Source: Schumannella sp. 10F1B-5-1
GTDB taxonomy: Bacteria > Actinomycetota > Actinomycetes > Actinomycetales > Microbacteriaceae
Direction of reading: 5' to 3'
DNA length: 64,000 bases
Assembly (NCBI RefSeq): GCF_006517535.1
Contig: NZ_VHQH01000036.1
Span: 341,560 to 405,559, forward strand
Positions 35,888 through 44,928 of the stretch are shown piece by piece; the stretch's first letter is position 1; every line of letters begins with the position of its first letter. Under the pieces are notes generated by a model that worked only from the letters and a program-made list of their open reading frames with translations, did not search any database and was not told the DNA's origin. Made by a program: the position numbers and the translations under genes.

Positions 35888-38146
35888 TCAGCGCGCGGCG
35901 AGCGCGGGTTCGACCCAGCGGATCCACGCCCAGCCGCCGAGGCACACCGCGCCGACGACGAACGCCGCGAGCATCGTGCCGAGCATCGGGAAGCCCGATC
36001 CGGATGCCAGCGCGAGCGCCGCGAGCAGCACCGCGACGAGCGCGACGCCGACCCACACGAGCGGCGACCAGTCGAAGATCGCCCGGCCCGGCAGCGAGCC
36101 GACCGGCACGAGCAGCAGCACGGCGGAGCCGAGACCCGAGACCGTGATCGCGGTGAGCACCTCCGACAGACCCGAGCCGAGCATCCCGCCCGCCCCGCCG
36201 GTCGCGTCGTGCACGACCCAGGCGACGACCGCGAGCGCCGCGATCGAGCCGATCTGAGCGAGGTGGATGAGCGCTCCCGCCCGGTCGCCGACGGCGCCGA
36301 CCGCCGCGACGGCGAGCACCACGCCCACGACGAGCGGCGGCTCGAGACCGAGCCAGCGCGAGACGAGGGCGCCGAGCATCCCGACCAGCAGGAACACGGG
36401 CACGAGACGCAGCACGCGACGCACCCCCGCGGCGCGGGCGACGAGCGCGCTCGCGACCACCACGCCGACGCCGTTGACGGCGGTGACGCCGATCGCGATC
36501 GCCACGAGCATGCGGGCGTAGCGCTGCTGATCTTGCACTCCGATCGCGAGCGCCGTGATCAGCGTGGCAGCGAGCAGCAGGGCGCCGAGCACGACCCAGG
36601 GCCGCCACCGACGCCAGGCCGGGGAGGCGTCGTCGTCCTCGTCCGACGACGGGGTGCCCGACGCGAGCGAGCCGAAAGCGCGACCGCCGCCGCGCTGGTT
36701 GCGGCCGAACAGCTTCGGCAGCTGCACGCGCAGGCGCGGCCCTGCGGCGGCGACCAGCAGACGCAGCGGCAGCGCCACGAGCAGCACGAACGCGGCCGCG
36801 AGCAGCAGCCCGCTGAGCCATCCGCCGCCTCCGAGCGCCGAGGTCAGGGTGGGCAGGGCGCTGCCGAAGCGGGTCGGGTCGGCCCAGCCTCCGCCGAGAC
36901 CGCCGTCGCCCTGCGGCGCCGACCCCGAGCCGCCCGAGCCGTCGGGCGTCGACGGCGGCGTCGTGCCGGGCGGGGTCGGCGAGCTCGGGTCGCTGGGCGC
37001 TCCGGGCGTCGGGCTCGTCGGCGAGCTGGGCGACGGGGACGGCGAGGGCGACGTGGATGTGCCGCCGAAAATCAGCCGCAGCACCGCACTCGGCGCGGAG
37101 TAGTTGCCGGCGACATCCCGCTGCATCGCCTGCACGACGTGGCGCCCCGACCCGGTGATCTGGGCGACGCAGCTCCAGGCGCCGGCGCTAACCTGCGCCG
37201 AGCAGAGCAGGTCGCCCTCGGCGAAGACGTCGACCGAGGCATCGGTCTCGCCGCGACCGGTGAAGGTCGTCGCGCCCGAGATGCGGCTGCCGTCGGCAGG
37301 GGAGTCGATCACGGGCGCGGCCGGCGCATCCTGGTCGATCACGAGCGTGCGGGCGGCGCTCGCCGGCGAGATCTCGCCGGGCGCATCGGGCGAGAACTGG
37401 CGCGCCGTCACCGAATAGCGGCCGGGGCCGGTCGAGATCGGACAGCTCCACGAGCCGTCGACCGCGACGGCGGGGCAGGTCGCCGTGACCGCGGCCCCGC
37501 CGCCCTCGGGCGTCGTCGTCACCGAGACGCCGGCGCGCGGGTAGCCGGTGCCGGTGATGATGCCGGTGGAGTAGATCGTGCCCGCGCCCGTGATGCTCGG
37601 CGCGCTGAGTGCACGCAGCGTCAGCGAGATCGTGGTCGGCACGGGCGACGGGGATGCCGACGGGCCTCCCGACGGCGACGGCGACGGGGATGCGGAGGCG
37701 TCGGCGGCCGGGGTCGAGGTCAGCGTCAGCTGGGTGCGGCCGTTCGGCAGGTCGATCGCGCAGTCCCAGCGGCCGTCGGAGCCGACCGTCGTCGTGCAGC
37801 TCGCGATGCCGTTGCCGGTCACCTGCACCGTCGCGCCGGGCGTCCCGGATCCCTGCAGCTCGGCGCGGGATCCGGAGACGAACTCGTCGTCGCGATGCGA
37901 GGTGACGCGGAAGGTGTCGTCGGCGGCCGCGGCGGCAGGCACGAGCGCCGGGGATGCCGCGCTCTCGTCCGCCTGCGCGGGCGACGGCAGGGCGAGCGCG
38001 ACGGCCGCGAGCAGCGCCGCGACGGCCGAGAGCACGGCCGCGATGCGGGCGATCGAGCGTCGATCGGGATCGTCGAACCGCCCCGAACCGCGCGGGCTCG
38101 AGGCTCTCGTGGTCTCCCCGCGCACGTTCACCTGCACCCATGACAA
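35888..38146 (-). CDS. large surface protein with Ig-like repeats and C-terminal membrane domain
   Basis: A 752-residue protein. A signal-like hydrophobic segment (about 32-52, ending SPAQA) precedes three bacterial Ig-like (Big/adhesin) repeats recognised by GSGTPGATVQVTGNG, GTGYPRAGVSVTTTPEG and GRGETDASVDVFAEGD, each ending with CTTTVGSDGRWDC-type Cys pairs. A Ser-Pro-rich linker (about 150-165 and 385-450) leads to a C-terminal half with seven or more membrane helices. The start is uncertain: the frame opens with TTG at 38146, with a GTG at 38137. It may display an extracellular adhesin-like part on a polytopic anchor. The function is unknown. Confidence 0.8.
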   Translation of the reverse strand: MSWVQVNVRGETTRASSPRGSGRFDDPDRRSIARIAAVLSAVAALLAAVALALPSPAQADESAASPALVPAAAAADDTFRVTSHRDDEFVSGSRAELQGSGTPGATVQVTGNGIASCTTTVGSDGRWDCAIDLPNGRTQLTLTSTPAADASASPSPSPSGGPSASPSPVPTTISLTLRALSAPSITGAGTIYSTGIITGTGYPRAGVSVTTTPEGGGAAVTATCPAVAVDGSWSCPISTGPGRYSVTARQFSPDAPGEISPASAARTLVIDQDAPAAPVIDSPADGSRISGATTFTGRGETDASVDVFAEGDLLCSAQVSAGAWSCVAQITGSGRHVVQAMQRDVAGNYSAPSAVLRLIFGGTSTSPSPSPSPSSPTSPTPGAPSDPSSPTPPGTTPPSTPDGSGGSGSAPQGDGGLGGGWADPTRFGSALPTLTSALGGGGWLSGLLLAAAFVLLVALPLRLLVAAAGPRLRVQLPKLFGRNQRGGGRAFGSLASGTPSSDEDDDASPAWRRWRPWVVLGALLLAATLITALAIGVQDQQRYARMLVAIAIGVTAVNGVGVVVASALVARAAGVRRVLRLVPVFLLVGMLGALVSRWLGLEPPLVVGVVLAVAAVGAVGDRAGALIHLAQIGSIAALAVVAWVVHDATGGAGGMLGSGLSEVLTAITVSGLGSAVLLLVPVGSLPGRAIFDWSPLVWVGVALVAVLLAALALASGSGFPMLGTMLAAFVVGAVCLGGWAWIRWVEPALAAR

Positions 38147-38249
38147 CCTGCGACGCGCCGGGAATCAAGCCAGGCGCGCCGAATCGGGGTCTTGCTCAGG
38201 TGATCGTGACGGTGCAAAGTGGAGGAATCCCCGACTGCGTGGAGTCGTC

Positions 38250-38858
38250 ATGACCGTCATCGGCACCCCCTCCCGGCGCGTGCACCTGGTTCAGGCCGCG
38301 CTGCGCGTGATGGAGCGCGACGGCCTGTCCGGCACCACCGTGCGCTCGGTCGCGGCCGAGGCCGGGGTCTCGTCGAGCACCGTGCGGCGCTCCTTCGACG
38401 GACTCGACGACCTGCTCTCCGACGTGGTCGAGCTGGTCGTCGCGGGCGAGGGCGACGCGGCGCTGTGGGCTCTCATGACGGCCGAGACCGACACGGTCGC
38501 GATCATCCGGGATGCGCTGCGCGCCTACCTCGCCCTGGTGCAGCAGCATCCCGGCAGCGAGCAGACCATGCTCGAGGCGACCCTGCTCGGACTCCGCCGA
38601 GACGATCTCGCCGAGCTGCCGCGCACGCAGTACCGCCGCTATCGGGAGGTCATGCGCGAGCTCCTGTCGATCGTAGCGCGGCGGGCGGGCATCCACTGGG
38701 AGCTCGACACCGACGAGCTGGCGCGCTTCGCCCTCGCCCTGACCGACGGCGTCACGCTGGCCTGGCTCGTCGATCGCGACGACGCGGCCGCCGAGCGCGC
38801 CCTCGACCTGGCGGCCGAGTCGATCGCCCGCTACGCCCGCGCGCCGCTGCACGCCTGA
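38250..38858 (+). CDS. TetR/AcrR family transcriptional regulator
   Basis: A 202-residue regulator with helix-turn-helix RSVAAEAGVSSSTVRRSFDG, a TetR-type HTH in which the usual YxHF is RRSF. GGAG at 38241-38244 precedes the ATG by 5 nt. It is divergent from the Ig-like protein and may regulate it; no clear palindrome is seen between them. The C-terminal domain is typical in length but its ligand is unknown. Confidence 0.87.
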   Translation: MTVIGTPSRRVHLVQAALRVMERDGLSGTTVRSVAAEAGVSSSTVRRSFDGLDDLLSDVVELVVAGEGDAALWALMTAETDTVAIIRDALRAYLALVQQHPGSEQTMLEATLLGLRRDDLAELPRTQYRRYREVMRELLSIVARRAGIHWELDTDELARFALALTDGVTLAWLVDRDDAAAERALDLAAESIARYARAPLHA

Positions 38859-38948
38859 CCGGCCGGCAGCCCACCGCGCACAGCCCGTTCCCGGCAACCC
38901 GGGAGAACCCGCGGGTCCAACCGCGAGCGGGACTCGTAGAATGACCGC

Positions 38949-39515
38949 ATGGAGTGGATCATCCCCGTCGCCATCATCGTCGTCCTCGCGATCATCATCG
39001 GGGTCTACCTCTGGAGCACCTACAACGCCCTGGTCACGCTCAACGTGCGGGTGGATGAGGCCTGGAGCGACATCACGGTGCAGCTGAAGCGCCGTGCCGA
39101 CCTCATCCCGAACCTGATCGAGACGGTCAAGGGCTACGCGGCGCACGAGAAGGGCGTCTTCGAGAACGTCACGAAGGCGCGCTCCGAGACCGTGAGCGCC
39201 TCGACCCCCGCCGAGGCCTCGGTCGCCGAGAACCACATGCAGTCGGCACTGAAGTCGATCTTCGCCGTGGCGGAGGCGTACCCGCAGCTGCAGGCGAACC
39301 AGAACTTCCTGCAGCTGCAGGCCGAGCTGGTCGACACCGAGGACAAGATCCAGGCCGCGCGCCGCTTCTACAACGGCGGGGTGCGCGAGCTGAACACGAA
39401 GATCAAGATCTTCCCGAACACGCTGTTCGCCCGCCGTCTCGGCTTCACCGAGCGCGACTTCTTCGAGGTCGACGAGCCGGCCGCGATCGCCGAGCCGCCG
39501 CGCGTTCAGTTCTGA
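38949..39515 (+). CDS. LemA family protein
   Basis: A 188-residue protein with a single N-terminal membrane helix (about 3-20) and the four-helix LemA fold: YNALVTLNVRVDEAWSDI, LKRRADLIPNLIETVKGYA, ending with YNGGVRELNTKIKIFPNTLF. The start is fixed by the leaderless -10 box TAGAAT (38937-38942), 6 nt upstream. It precedes htpX by 128 bp; the pairing of LemA with the membrane protease HtpX is widespread and suggests a shared role in envelope quality control. Confidence 0.93.
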   Translation: MEWIIPVAIIVVLAIIIGVYLWSTYNALVTLNVRVDEAWSDITVQLKRRADLIPNLIETVKGYAAHEKGVFENVTKARSETVSASTPAEASVAENHMQSALKSIFAVAEAYPQLQANQNFLQLQAELVDTEDKIQAARRFYNGGVRELNTKIKIFPNTLFARRLGFTERDFFEVDEPAAIAEPPRVQF

Positions 39516-39643
39516 CGCGATCCACCTCTTCGCCGAAGCGGATGTCGGGATGCCGGCGTCCGCTTCGCGCATTCGGGCCGCATCCAGCGACCGCATGAGC
39601 ACCATCCAGACTTCCTTCACCCATCCGGGCGGATAATCACCCC

Positions 39644-40552
39644 ATGTACAGCGCGATCGCGAAGAACAAGCGCAACACCGTGCTGATCATCGTGCTGTTC
39701 CTGATCATCATCGGCGCGCTCGGAGCCCTGTGGGGCTACCTGCAGGGCAGCTGGACCATCACGATCGTCGTGTTCGTGATCGCCGCCGGCTACGCGCTGT
39801 TCCAGTACTACATGGCCGGCCGCGAGACGATCGCGATGACCGGCGCGATCGAGGTGCAGAAGGGCATGCACCCGAACCTCGACCGGCTCTATCGCACGGT
39901 CGAGAACCTCGCGATCACCGAGGGCCTGCCGATGCCCAAGGTCTACGTGATCGAGGATGCGGCCCCGAACGCCTTCGCGACCGGCCGCGACCCCGAGCAC
40001 GCCATCGTCGCCGCGACCACCGGGCTGCTCGCGATCATGGACGACGCCGAGCTCGAGGGTGTGATGGCCCATGAGCTCGGCCACGTCAAGAACTACGACA
40101 TCCGCGTCTCGCTCGTCGTCTTCGGGCTCGTCGTCGCGGTCGGACTGATCGCCGACATCCTGCTGCGCATGATGTTCTTCACCGGCGGCGGCCGCAACCG
40201 CAGCGACAGCAACGGCGGCGGCCCGGCGGCGATCGTGTTCCTCGTGATCGGCATCGCGGCGGCCGTGCTCGCCCCGCTCGTCGCCGGCGTCGTGCAGGCG
40301 GCCGTGTCGCGTCAGCGCGAGTACCTGGCGGATGCGACGGGCGCGCTCACGACGCGGCACCCGCAGGCGCTCGCCAGCGCGCTGAACAAGCTGCAGGAGT
40401 ACGGCCGGCCGGTGCAGCGCACCAACACGAGCCTGTCGCACCTGTGGATCAGCGACCCGAACAAGCCGGGCATGATGGCGCGCCTGTTCTCGACGCACCC
40501 GCCGATCGCCGACCGCATCCAGCGGCTCCTGGAGAACTCGACGAAGTTCTGA
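39644..40552 (+). CDS. htpX: M48 family membrane zinc metalloprotease HtpX
   Basis: A 302-residue inner-membrane protease. Two N-terminal membrane helices (about 12-30 and 37-55) lead to the M48 peptidase domain: zinc motif HELGH (143-147), a second pair of helices (about 155-175 and 200-222) and the third zinc ligand in REYLADATGA. C-terminal RLFSTHPPIADRIQRL is the usual end of HtpX. GATAAT (39632-39637) lies 6 nt before the ATG, a leaderless promoter, so it is transcribed on its own in addition to any read-through from lemA. It degrades misfolded membrane proteins. Confidence 0.94.
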   Translation: MYSAIAKNKRNTVLIIVLFLIIIGALGALWGYLQGSWTITIVVFVIAAGYALFQYYMAGRETIAMTGAIEVQKGMHPNLDRLYRTVENLAITEGLPMPKVYVIEDAAPNAFATGRDPEHAIVAATTGLLAIMDDAELEGVMAHELGHVKNYDIRVSLVVFGLVVAVGLIADILLRMMFFTGGGRNRSDSNGGGPAAIVFLVIGIAAAVLAPLVAGVVQAAVSRQREYLADATGALTTRHPQALASALNKLQEYGRPVQRTNTSLSHLWISDPNKPGMMARLFSTHPPIADRIQRLLENSTKF

Positions 40553-40569
40553 GGCTTCCCGCGTGGGCG

Positions 40570-41793
40570 TCAGCCGCGCGGCAGCAGGGGCACGCCCAGC
40601 GCGCCGGCGACCCGCGGCGCGAGGTCGCCCCAGTCGGCCACCTCGATGCCGGCGTCGAGGCCCTGCCACGCGGCGATCTGCTGCAGCAGGGGCTGGATGC
40701 GCTGCTCCACCTCGGCCGGAGCGCCCGGCTCGGTCCACGCCGACTGCACCCGCAGCACCCCGCGCGCCCGGTCGCTCTTGAGGTCGATGCGCCCGGCGAT
40801 CTGCTCGTCGACGAGCAGCGGCAGCGTGTAGTAGCCGAAGCGCCGCTGCGGTGCGGGCGTGTAGATCTCGATGCGGTAGTGGAAGCCGAACAGCTTCTCG
40901 GTGCGCGCCCGCTCCCACACCACGGGGTCGAAGGGCGACAGCAACGCGACCGTCTCGACGCGCCGCGGCTTGCGGGCGGTCGGGTCGAGCCAGGCCTGCT
41001 TCGACCAGCCCGGCACCGCGACCGGCGTGGCGAGCCCGGCATCCGCCAGCTCGCGCAGCGCCTGCTTCGTCGGCTCGACCTTCAGGCGGTAGTAGTCGGC
41101 GATGTCCTTCGGAGTGCCGATGCCGTGCGCGACCAGCGAGCGGCGCACGAGCTCGCGCACCGCCTCGTCGCGGGGGAGCGGCGCATCCAGGGCCCCGGCC
41201 GGCAGCACCTGCTCGGGCAGGCCGTAGCGGCGCTCGAAGCGGGTGCGCCCGGCCGAGAAGACCTCGCCCCAGCGGAACAGGATCTCGAGCGCCGTCTTCA
41301 CATCCGACCAGCCCCACCAGGGGCCGTTGCGCTTGTTGGCGTCGTGCTCGATCTCGCTCGCCGCGAGCGGACCCTTCTCGGCCAGCTCGGCGCGGATGAA
41401 GTCGAGCATGGCCGTGTTCTCGCGCGCCCAGCTGTCGGAGGCGCGGTGCGAGCGCTCGCGGTACTCCTGCATGCGCCACTGGATGAGCGGCAGCGCGCCG
41501 ATCGGCAGCAGCGCGGCCTCGTGTGCCCAGTACTCGAAGTACTGCGCCTTCGGGCCGCCCGGACGGAACGTGAGCCGGTCGAGCAGCGCCTTGTCGTAGC
41601 CGCCGAGCCGGGCGAAGACCGGCAGGTAGTGGCTGCGCTCGTAGACGTTGACCGAGTCGAGCTGCAGCAGCCCGAGCCGATCGATCACGCCGTTGAGCTG
41701 CCGGGTGCCGACCGTGTCGGGGCGCGGACGACCGAAGCCCTGGGCGGCCAGGGCGATGCGGCGCGCGAGCGCGGGAGAGATCTCGTCGACCAT
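40570..41793 (-). CDS. winged-helix DNA glycosylase, AlkX/YcaQ-type (HTH_42 family)
   Basis: A 407-residue member of the HTH_42 family of cross-link and alkylation DNA glycosylases. The N-terminal catalytic motif reads LLQLDSVNVYERSHYLP: QxD, the form of the AlkX (YcaQ) branch, in contrast to the QxQ of AlkZ. Further family signatures are EYWAHEAALLP and RGPWWGWSDVK-like (NGPWWGWSDVK), and the second winged-helix region LLSPFDPVVWERARTEKLFG. It removes bulky or cross-linked bases. The ATG at 41793 matches the family length; the frame is open further. Convergent with htpX, 17 bp apart. Confidence 0.87.
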   Translation of the reverse strand: MVDEISPALARRIALAAQGFGRPRPDTVGTRQLNGVIDRLGLLQLDSVNVYERSHYLPVFARLGGYDKALLDRLTFRPGGPKAQYFEYWAHEAALLPIGALPLIQWRMQEYRERSHRASDSWARENTAMLDFIRAELAEKGPLAASEIEHDANKRNGPWWGWSDVKTALEILFRWGEVFSAGRTRFERRYGLPEQVLPAGALDAPLPRDEAVRELVRRSLVAHGIGTPKDIADYYRLKVEPTKQALRELADAGLATPVAVPGWSKQAWLDPTARKPRRVETVALLSPFDPVVWERARTEKLFGFHYRIEIYTPAPQRRFGYYTLPLLVDEQIAGRIDLKSDRARGVLRVQSAWTEPGAPAEVEQRIQPLLQQIAAWQGLDAGIEVADWGDLAPRVAGALGVPLLPRG

Positions 41794-41994
41794 CGACTCC
41801 GACCCTAGTGAGCACCGCCGACACGGGCGACGGCCGCCCCCGCCCGACCCCGCCCGACCCCGCATCCCCGCGTCACCCGCCGTTCACCCACGCGCCCTGC
41901 CCGCGACACCCGGCCCCGCCATCCTTCCTCCGTCACCCCCGGCGACCGCCTACCCACAGCGAGGCGGCCGGAGGCACGAAAGGGAAACCCGAGG

Positions 41995-43131
41995 ATGAAG
42001 ATCCGCTCTCTGACCGGTGTCGCGCTCGCCGCGGTCGTCGCCGTCTCGCTCGCCGCGTGCTCCACTGGCACGAACACCGCCGACGCCGCCGGAATCAGCA
42101 AGGAGGACGCCGCCACGGCGACCAGCGCCGAGGACTTCGGCGGCATGGACGCCCTCGTCAAGGCCGCCAAGGCCGAGGGCGAGCTCAACGTCATCGCCCT
42201 GCCGCCGAGCTGGGCCAATTACGGCAAGATCATCGAGGGCTTCGAGAAGAAGTACGGCATCAAGGTCAACTCGGCCAATCCCGATGGCTCGAGCGCCGAG
42301 GAGTTCGCCGCGGTCAAGGCCCAGAAGGGCCAGTCGACCGCCCCCGACGTTCTCGACGTGGGCACCGCGGTGCTCGAGGAGGCCGGCAACATCGACCTGC
42401 TCGCCTCGTACAAGGTCGACAACTGGGATGACATCCCCGACGACTACAAGGACGCCGAGGGCCGCTGGTACTACGACTACACCGGCGTGATGTCGATCGG
42501 CTACGACAGCTCGGTCATCAAGAAGGCGCCGACCAAGATCGACGATCTGCTCGGCAGCGACTACAAGGGCAAGGTCGCGATCGTCGGCGACCCGACCCAG
42601 GCCAACCAGGCCGCGAGCGCCGTCTACTGGGCCGCACTGCAGAAGGGCGGCTCGGCCGACGACATCAGCAAGGGCATCGACTGGTTCGCCGACCTCAAGA
42701 AGGCCGGCAACTTCCAGGCCGTGACCCCGACGCAGGCCACCGTGGCCTCGGGTGAGACCCCGGTCATCCTGCAGTGGAGCTACAACAACCTCGCATGGGG
42801 CGGCGAGAACAACGAGAACTACAAGACCGTCGTGCTGAAGGGCGCCGCGCTCGGCAGCTACTACAACCAGGCCATCAGCGCCGACGCGCCGCACCCGGCG
42901 GCCGCGCGCCTGTGGCAGGAGTGGATCTACTCGCCCGAGGTGCAGAACCTCTACCTGCAGGCCGGCGCCTTCCCGTCGACCCTCGACGCGATGGTCGCGG
43001 CCGGCACGGTCGACGAGGATGCGCTGAAGGCGGCCGGCGGCCAGCCCGCCGACCTGGTGCAGCTGACCGCCGAGCAGGCCACCACGGCCGGCGAGGCGCT
43101 CGCGGCCGGCTGGGCCGCGGCGATCTCCTGA
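41995..43131 (+). CDS. ABC transporter substrate-binding lipoprotein (polyamine/iron/phosphonate type)
   Basis: A 378-residue extracellular solute-binding lipoprotein. Signal peptide and lipobox SLAAC (Cys at about 22) and an Ala-rich N-terminus; the mature protein has the type II periplasmic-binding pattern of the PotD/AfuA group: GELNVIALPPSWANYGKIIE, APDVLDVGTAVLEEAG, TGVMSIGYDS, GDPTQANQAASAV and WSYNNLAWGG. AGGAA and GAGG-type bases lie just upstream. It starts an operon with two permeases and an ATPase. The ligand cannot be read; spermidine/putrescine, Fe(III) or 2-aminoethylphosphonate importers all look like this. Confidence 0.9.
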   Translation: MKIRSLTGVALAAVVAVSLAACSTGTNTADAAGISKEDAATATSAEDFGGMDALVKAAKAEGELNVIALPPSWANYGKIIEGFEKKYGIKVNSANPDGSSAEEFAAVKAQKGQSTAPDVLDVGTAVLEEAGNIDLLASYKVDNWDDIPDDYKDAEGRWYYDYTGVMSIGYDSSVIKKAPTKIDDLLGSDYKGKVAIVGDPTQANQAASAVYWAALQKGGSADDISKGIDWFADLKKAGNFQAVTPTQATVASGETPVILQWSYNNLAWGGENNENYKTVVLKGAALGSYYNQAISADAPHPAAARLWQEWIYSPEVQNLYLQAGAFPSTLDAMVAAGTVDEDALKAAGGQPADLVQLTAEQATTAGEALAAGWAAAIS

Positions 43132-43153
43132 TCGATCCGATCGCATCCCGCGC

Positions 43154-44092
43154 ATGACCGCACTGGCTGAGCAGACCGCTCCGGCCGTGACCGACCGCGG
43201 CGTCGAAGGCACCCGCCTCCGGCGCCGCGGCCCGGCGTGGCTGGGCCTCGCGCCCTTCGGCGTCTACGTGCTGCTGTTCCTCGCCGTCCCGGCGATCCTC
43301 GCCGTCACGAGCGGCTTCGCCGACGGCGAGGGCCGCTTCACGCTCGGCAACTTCGCCGCGCTCGCGAACCCGAACATCTTGCAGGGGCTGTGGGCATCCA
43401 TCTGGATCTCGGCCCTCACCGCCGTCATCGGCGGCATCGTCGGCGCGCTCATCTGCTACGCGCTGCTCGGCATGAAGCCCGACGGCGCGGTGCGCTCGGT
43501 CGTCGACTCGGCGTCGAGCGTGCTGGCGCAGTTCGGCGGGGTCATGCTCGCCTTCGCCTTCATCGCCACGATCGGCGCGAACGGCCTCATCACGACGATG
43601 CTCAAGGAGTGGGGCTGGGTCGAGAACCCGCTCAACACCTTCAACGGATCGGGCGTGATGATCTACCAGATCCCCGGCCTCGTGGTCGTCTACCTCTACT
43701 TCCAGATCCCGCTCATGGTGCTGACGTTCCTGCCCGCGCTGCAGGGGCTCAAGTCCACCTGGGCCGAGGCGAACGCCACCCTCGGCGGCACGCGCCTGCA
43801 GTACTGGCTGCGCATCGGCGGACCCGTGCTGCTGCCCGCCTTCCTCGGCAGCCTCATCCTGCTGTTCGCCAACTCCTTCTCGTCGTATGCGACCGCCGCG
43901 GCGCTGGTCTCGCAGGGCGGCATCGTGCCGCTCGCGATCCGCCAGCAGCTCACGAGCGAGACCGTGCTCGGCGTCTCGAACGTCGCCGGCGTGCTCGCGC
44001 TGGTCATGGTGATCGTCATGGTCGTGCTGATGACGGCCTACGCCGCCCTGCAGCGCCGCACCGGACGCTGGCAGACCGGAAGCCGCCGATGA
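43154..44092 (+). CDS. ABC transporter permease (PotB-like)
   Basis: A 312-residue permease with six membrane helices and the binding-protein-dependent EAA loop around TWAEANATLGGTRLQYWLRI. It begins 22 bp after the lipoprotein gene and overlaps the next permease gene by 4 bp (ATGA). Together they form a heterodimeric channel of the Fe/polyamine-type import system. Confidence 0.92.
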   Translation: MTALAEQTAPAVTDRGVEGTRLRRRGPAWLGLAPFGVYVLLFLAVPAILAVTSGFADGEGRFTLGNFAALANPNILQGLWASIWISALTAVIGGIVGALICYALLGMKPDGAVRSVVDSASSVLAQFGGVMLAFAFIATIGANGLITTMLKEWGWVENPLNTFNGSGVMIYQIPGLVVVYLYFQIPLMVLTFLPALQGLKSTWAEANATLGGTRLQYWLRIGGPVLLPAFLGSLILLFANSFSSYATAAALVSQGGIVPLAIRQQLTSETVLGVSNVAGVLALVMVIVMVVLMTAYAALQRRTGRWQTGSRR

Positions 44093-44928
44093 GCGCCCCC
44101 CGCTTCTCCGCCGAGCCGGCCCGCGCGACGAGCGTGGTCATCCTCGTGCTCGCCGCCGTGCTGTTCCTGCTGCCGATCGTGGCGATGCTCGAGTTCTCGT
44201 TCCGCCAGGGCCAGCGCATCGACGGGGTGCAGAACTACGGACTCCAGCACTGGCAGGGCATCTTCGACCCGGCCAACTCGTTCAAGTACCAGGACCTCTT
44301 CGAGGGCATCGGCAACTCGCTGCTGATCTGCGTGCTGACGGTCGTGATCGTGCTCGTGCTGCTGCTGCCGGTCATGATCCTGGTCGAGCTGCGCTACCCG
44401 CGCCTGCGGCGCGTGCTCGAGTTCGTCTGCATCATCCCGATCACGATCCCCGCGATCGTGCTGGTCGTCGGCTACGTGCCCGTCTATTCGGTGGTCGCGC
44501 AGATCTTCGGCAGCGTGCCGTGGACGATCGCCTTCGCCGCCGGCATCATCGTGCTGCCCTACGCCTACCGCCCGATCGCGGCGAACATGGCGGGCGTCGA
44601 GATGACCGTGCTCAGCGAGGCCAGTCGCTCGCTCGGCGCCGGCTGGGGCCGCACCCTGCTGACGGTGATCCTGCCGAACCTGCGCCGCGGCATCCTCTCG
44701 AGCTGCTTCATCACGATCGCGGTCGTGCTGGGCGAGTACACGATCGCCGCCTTCCTCAGCCAGAACACCTTCCAGACCGCGCTGGTGCTCATCAACCACA
44801 CCGACTCCTACGTCTCCGTCATCTTCGCCGTGCTGGCGCTGCTGTTCGGATTCGTGCTCCTGCTCGTCATCGGCCGCGTCGGCGCGGTCGGCACCCGACG
44901 CGAACGCCGAACCCGGAGGACCGCATGA
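44089..44928 (+). CDS. ABC transporter permease (PotC-like)
   Basis: A 279-residue permease with six membrane helices; the EAA motif is TVLSEASRSLGAGWGRTLLT. The start ATG overlaps the stop of the first permease, and its own stop overlaps the ATPase start by 4 bp, so the three genes are translationally coupled. Confidence 0.92.
   Translation: MSAPRFSAEPARATSVVILVLAAVLFLLPIVAMLEFSFRQGQRIDGVQNYGLQHWQGIFDPANSFKYQDLFEGIGNSLLICVLTVVIVLVLLLPVMILVELRYPRLRRVLEFVCIIPITIPAIVLVVGYVPVYSVVAQIFGSVPWTIAFAAGIIVLPYAYRPIAANMAGVEMTVLSEASRSLGAGWGRTLLTVILPNLRRGILSSCFITIAVVLGEYTIAAFLSQNTFQTALVLINHTDSYVSVIFAVLALLFGFVLLLVIGRVGAVGTRRERRTRRTA

Noticed and set aside
41794..41994. Riboswitch or leader before the ABC importer operon
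   Set aside because: The stretch is C-rich with a simple direct repeat, and I could not draw a conserved aptamer from it.
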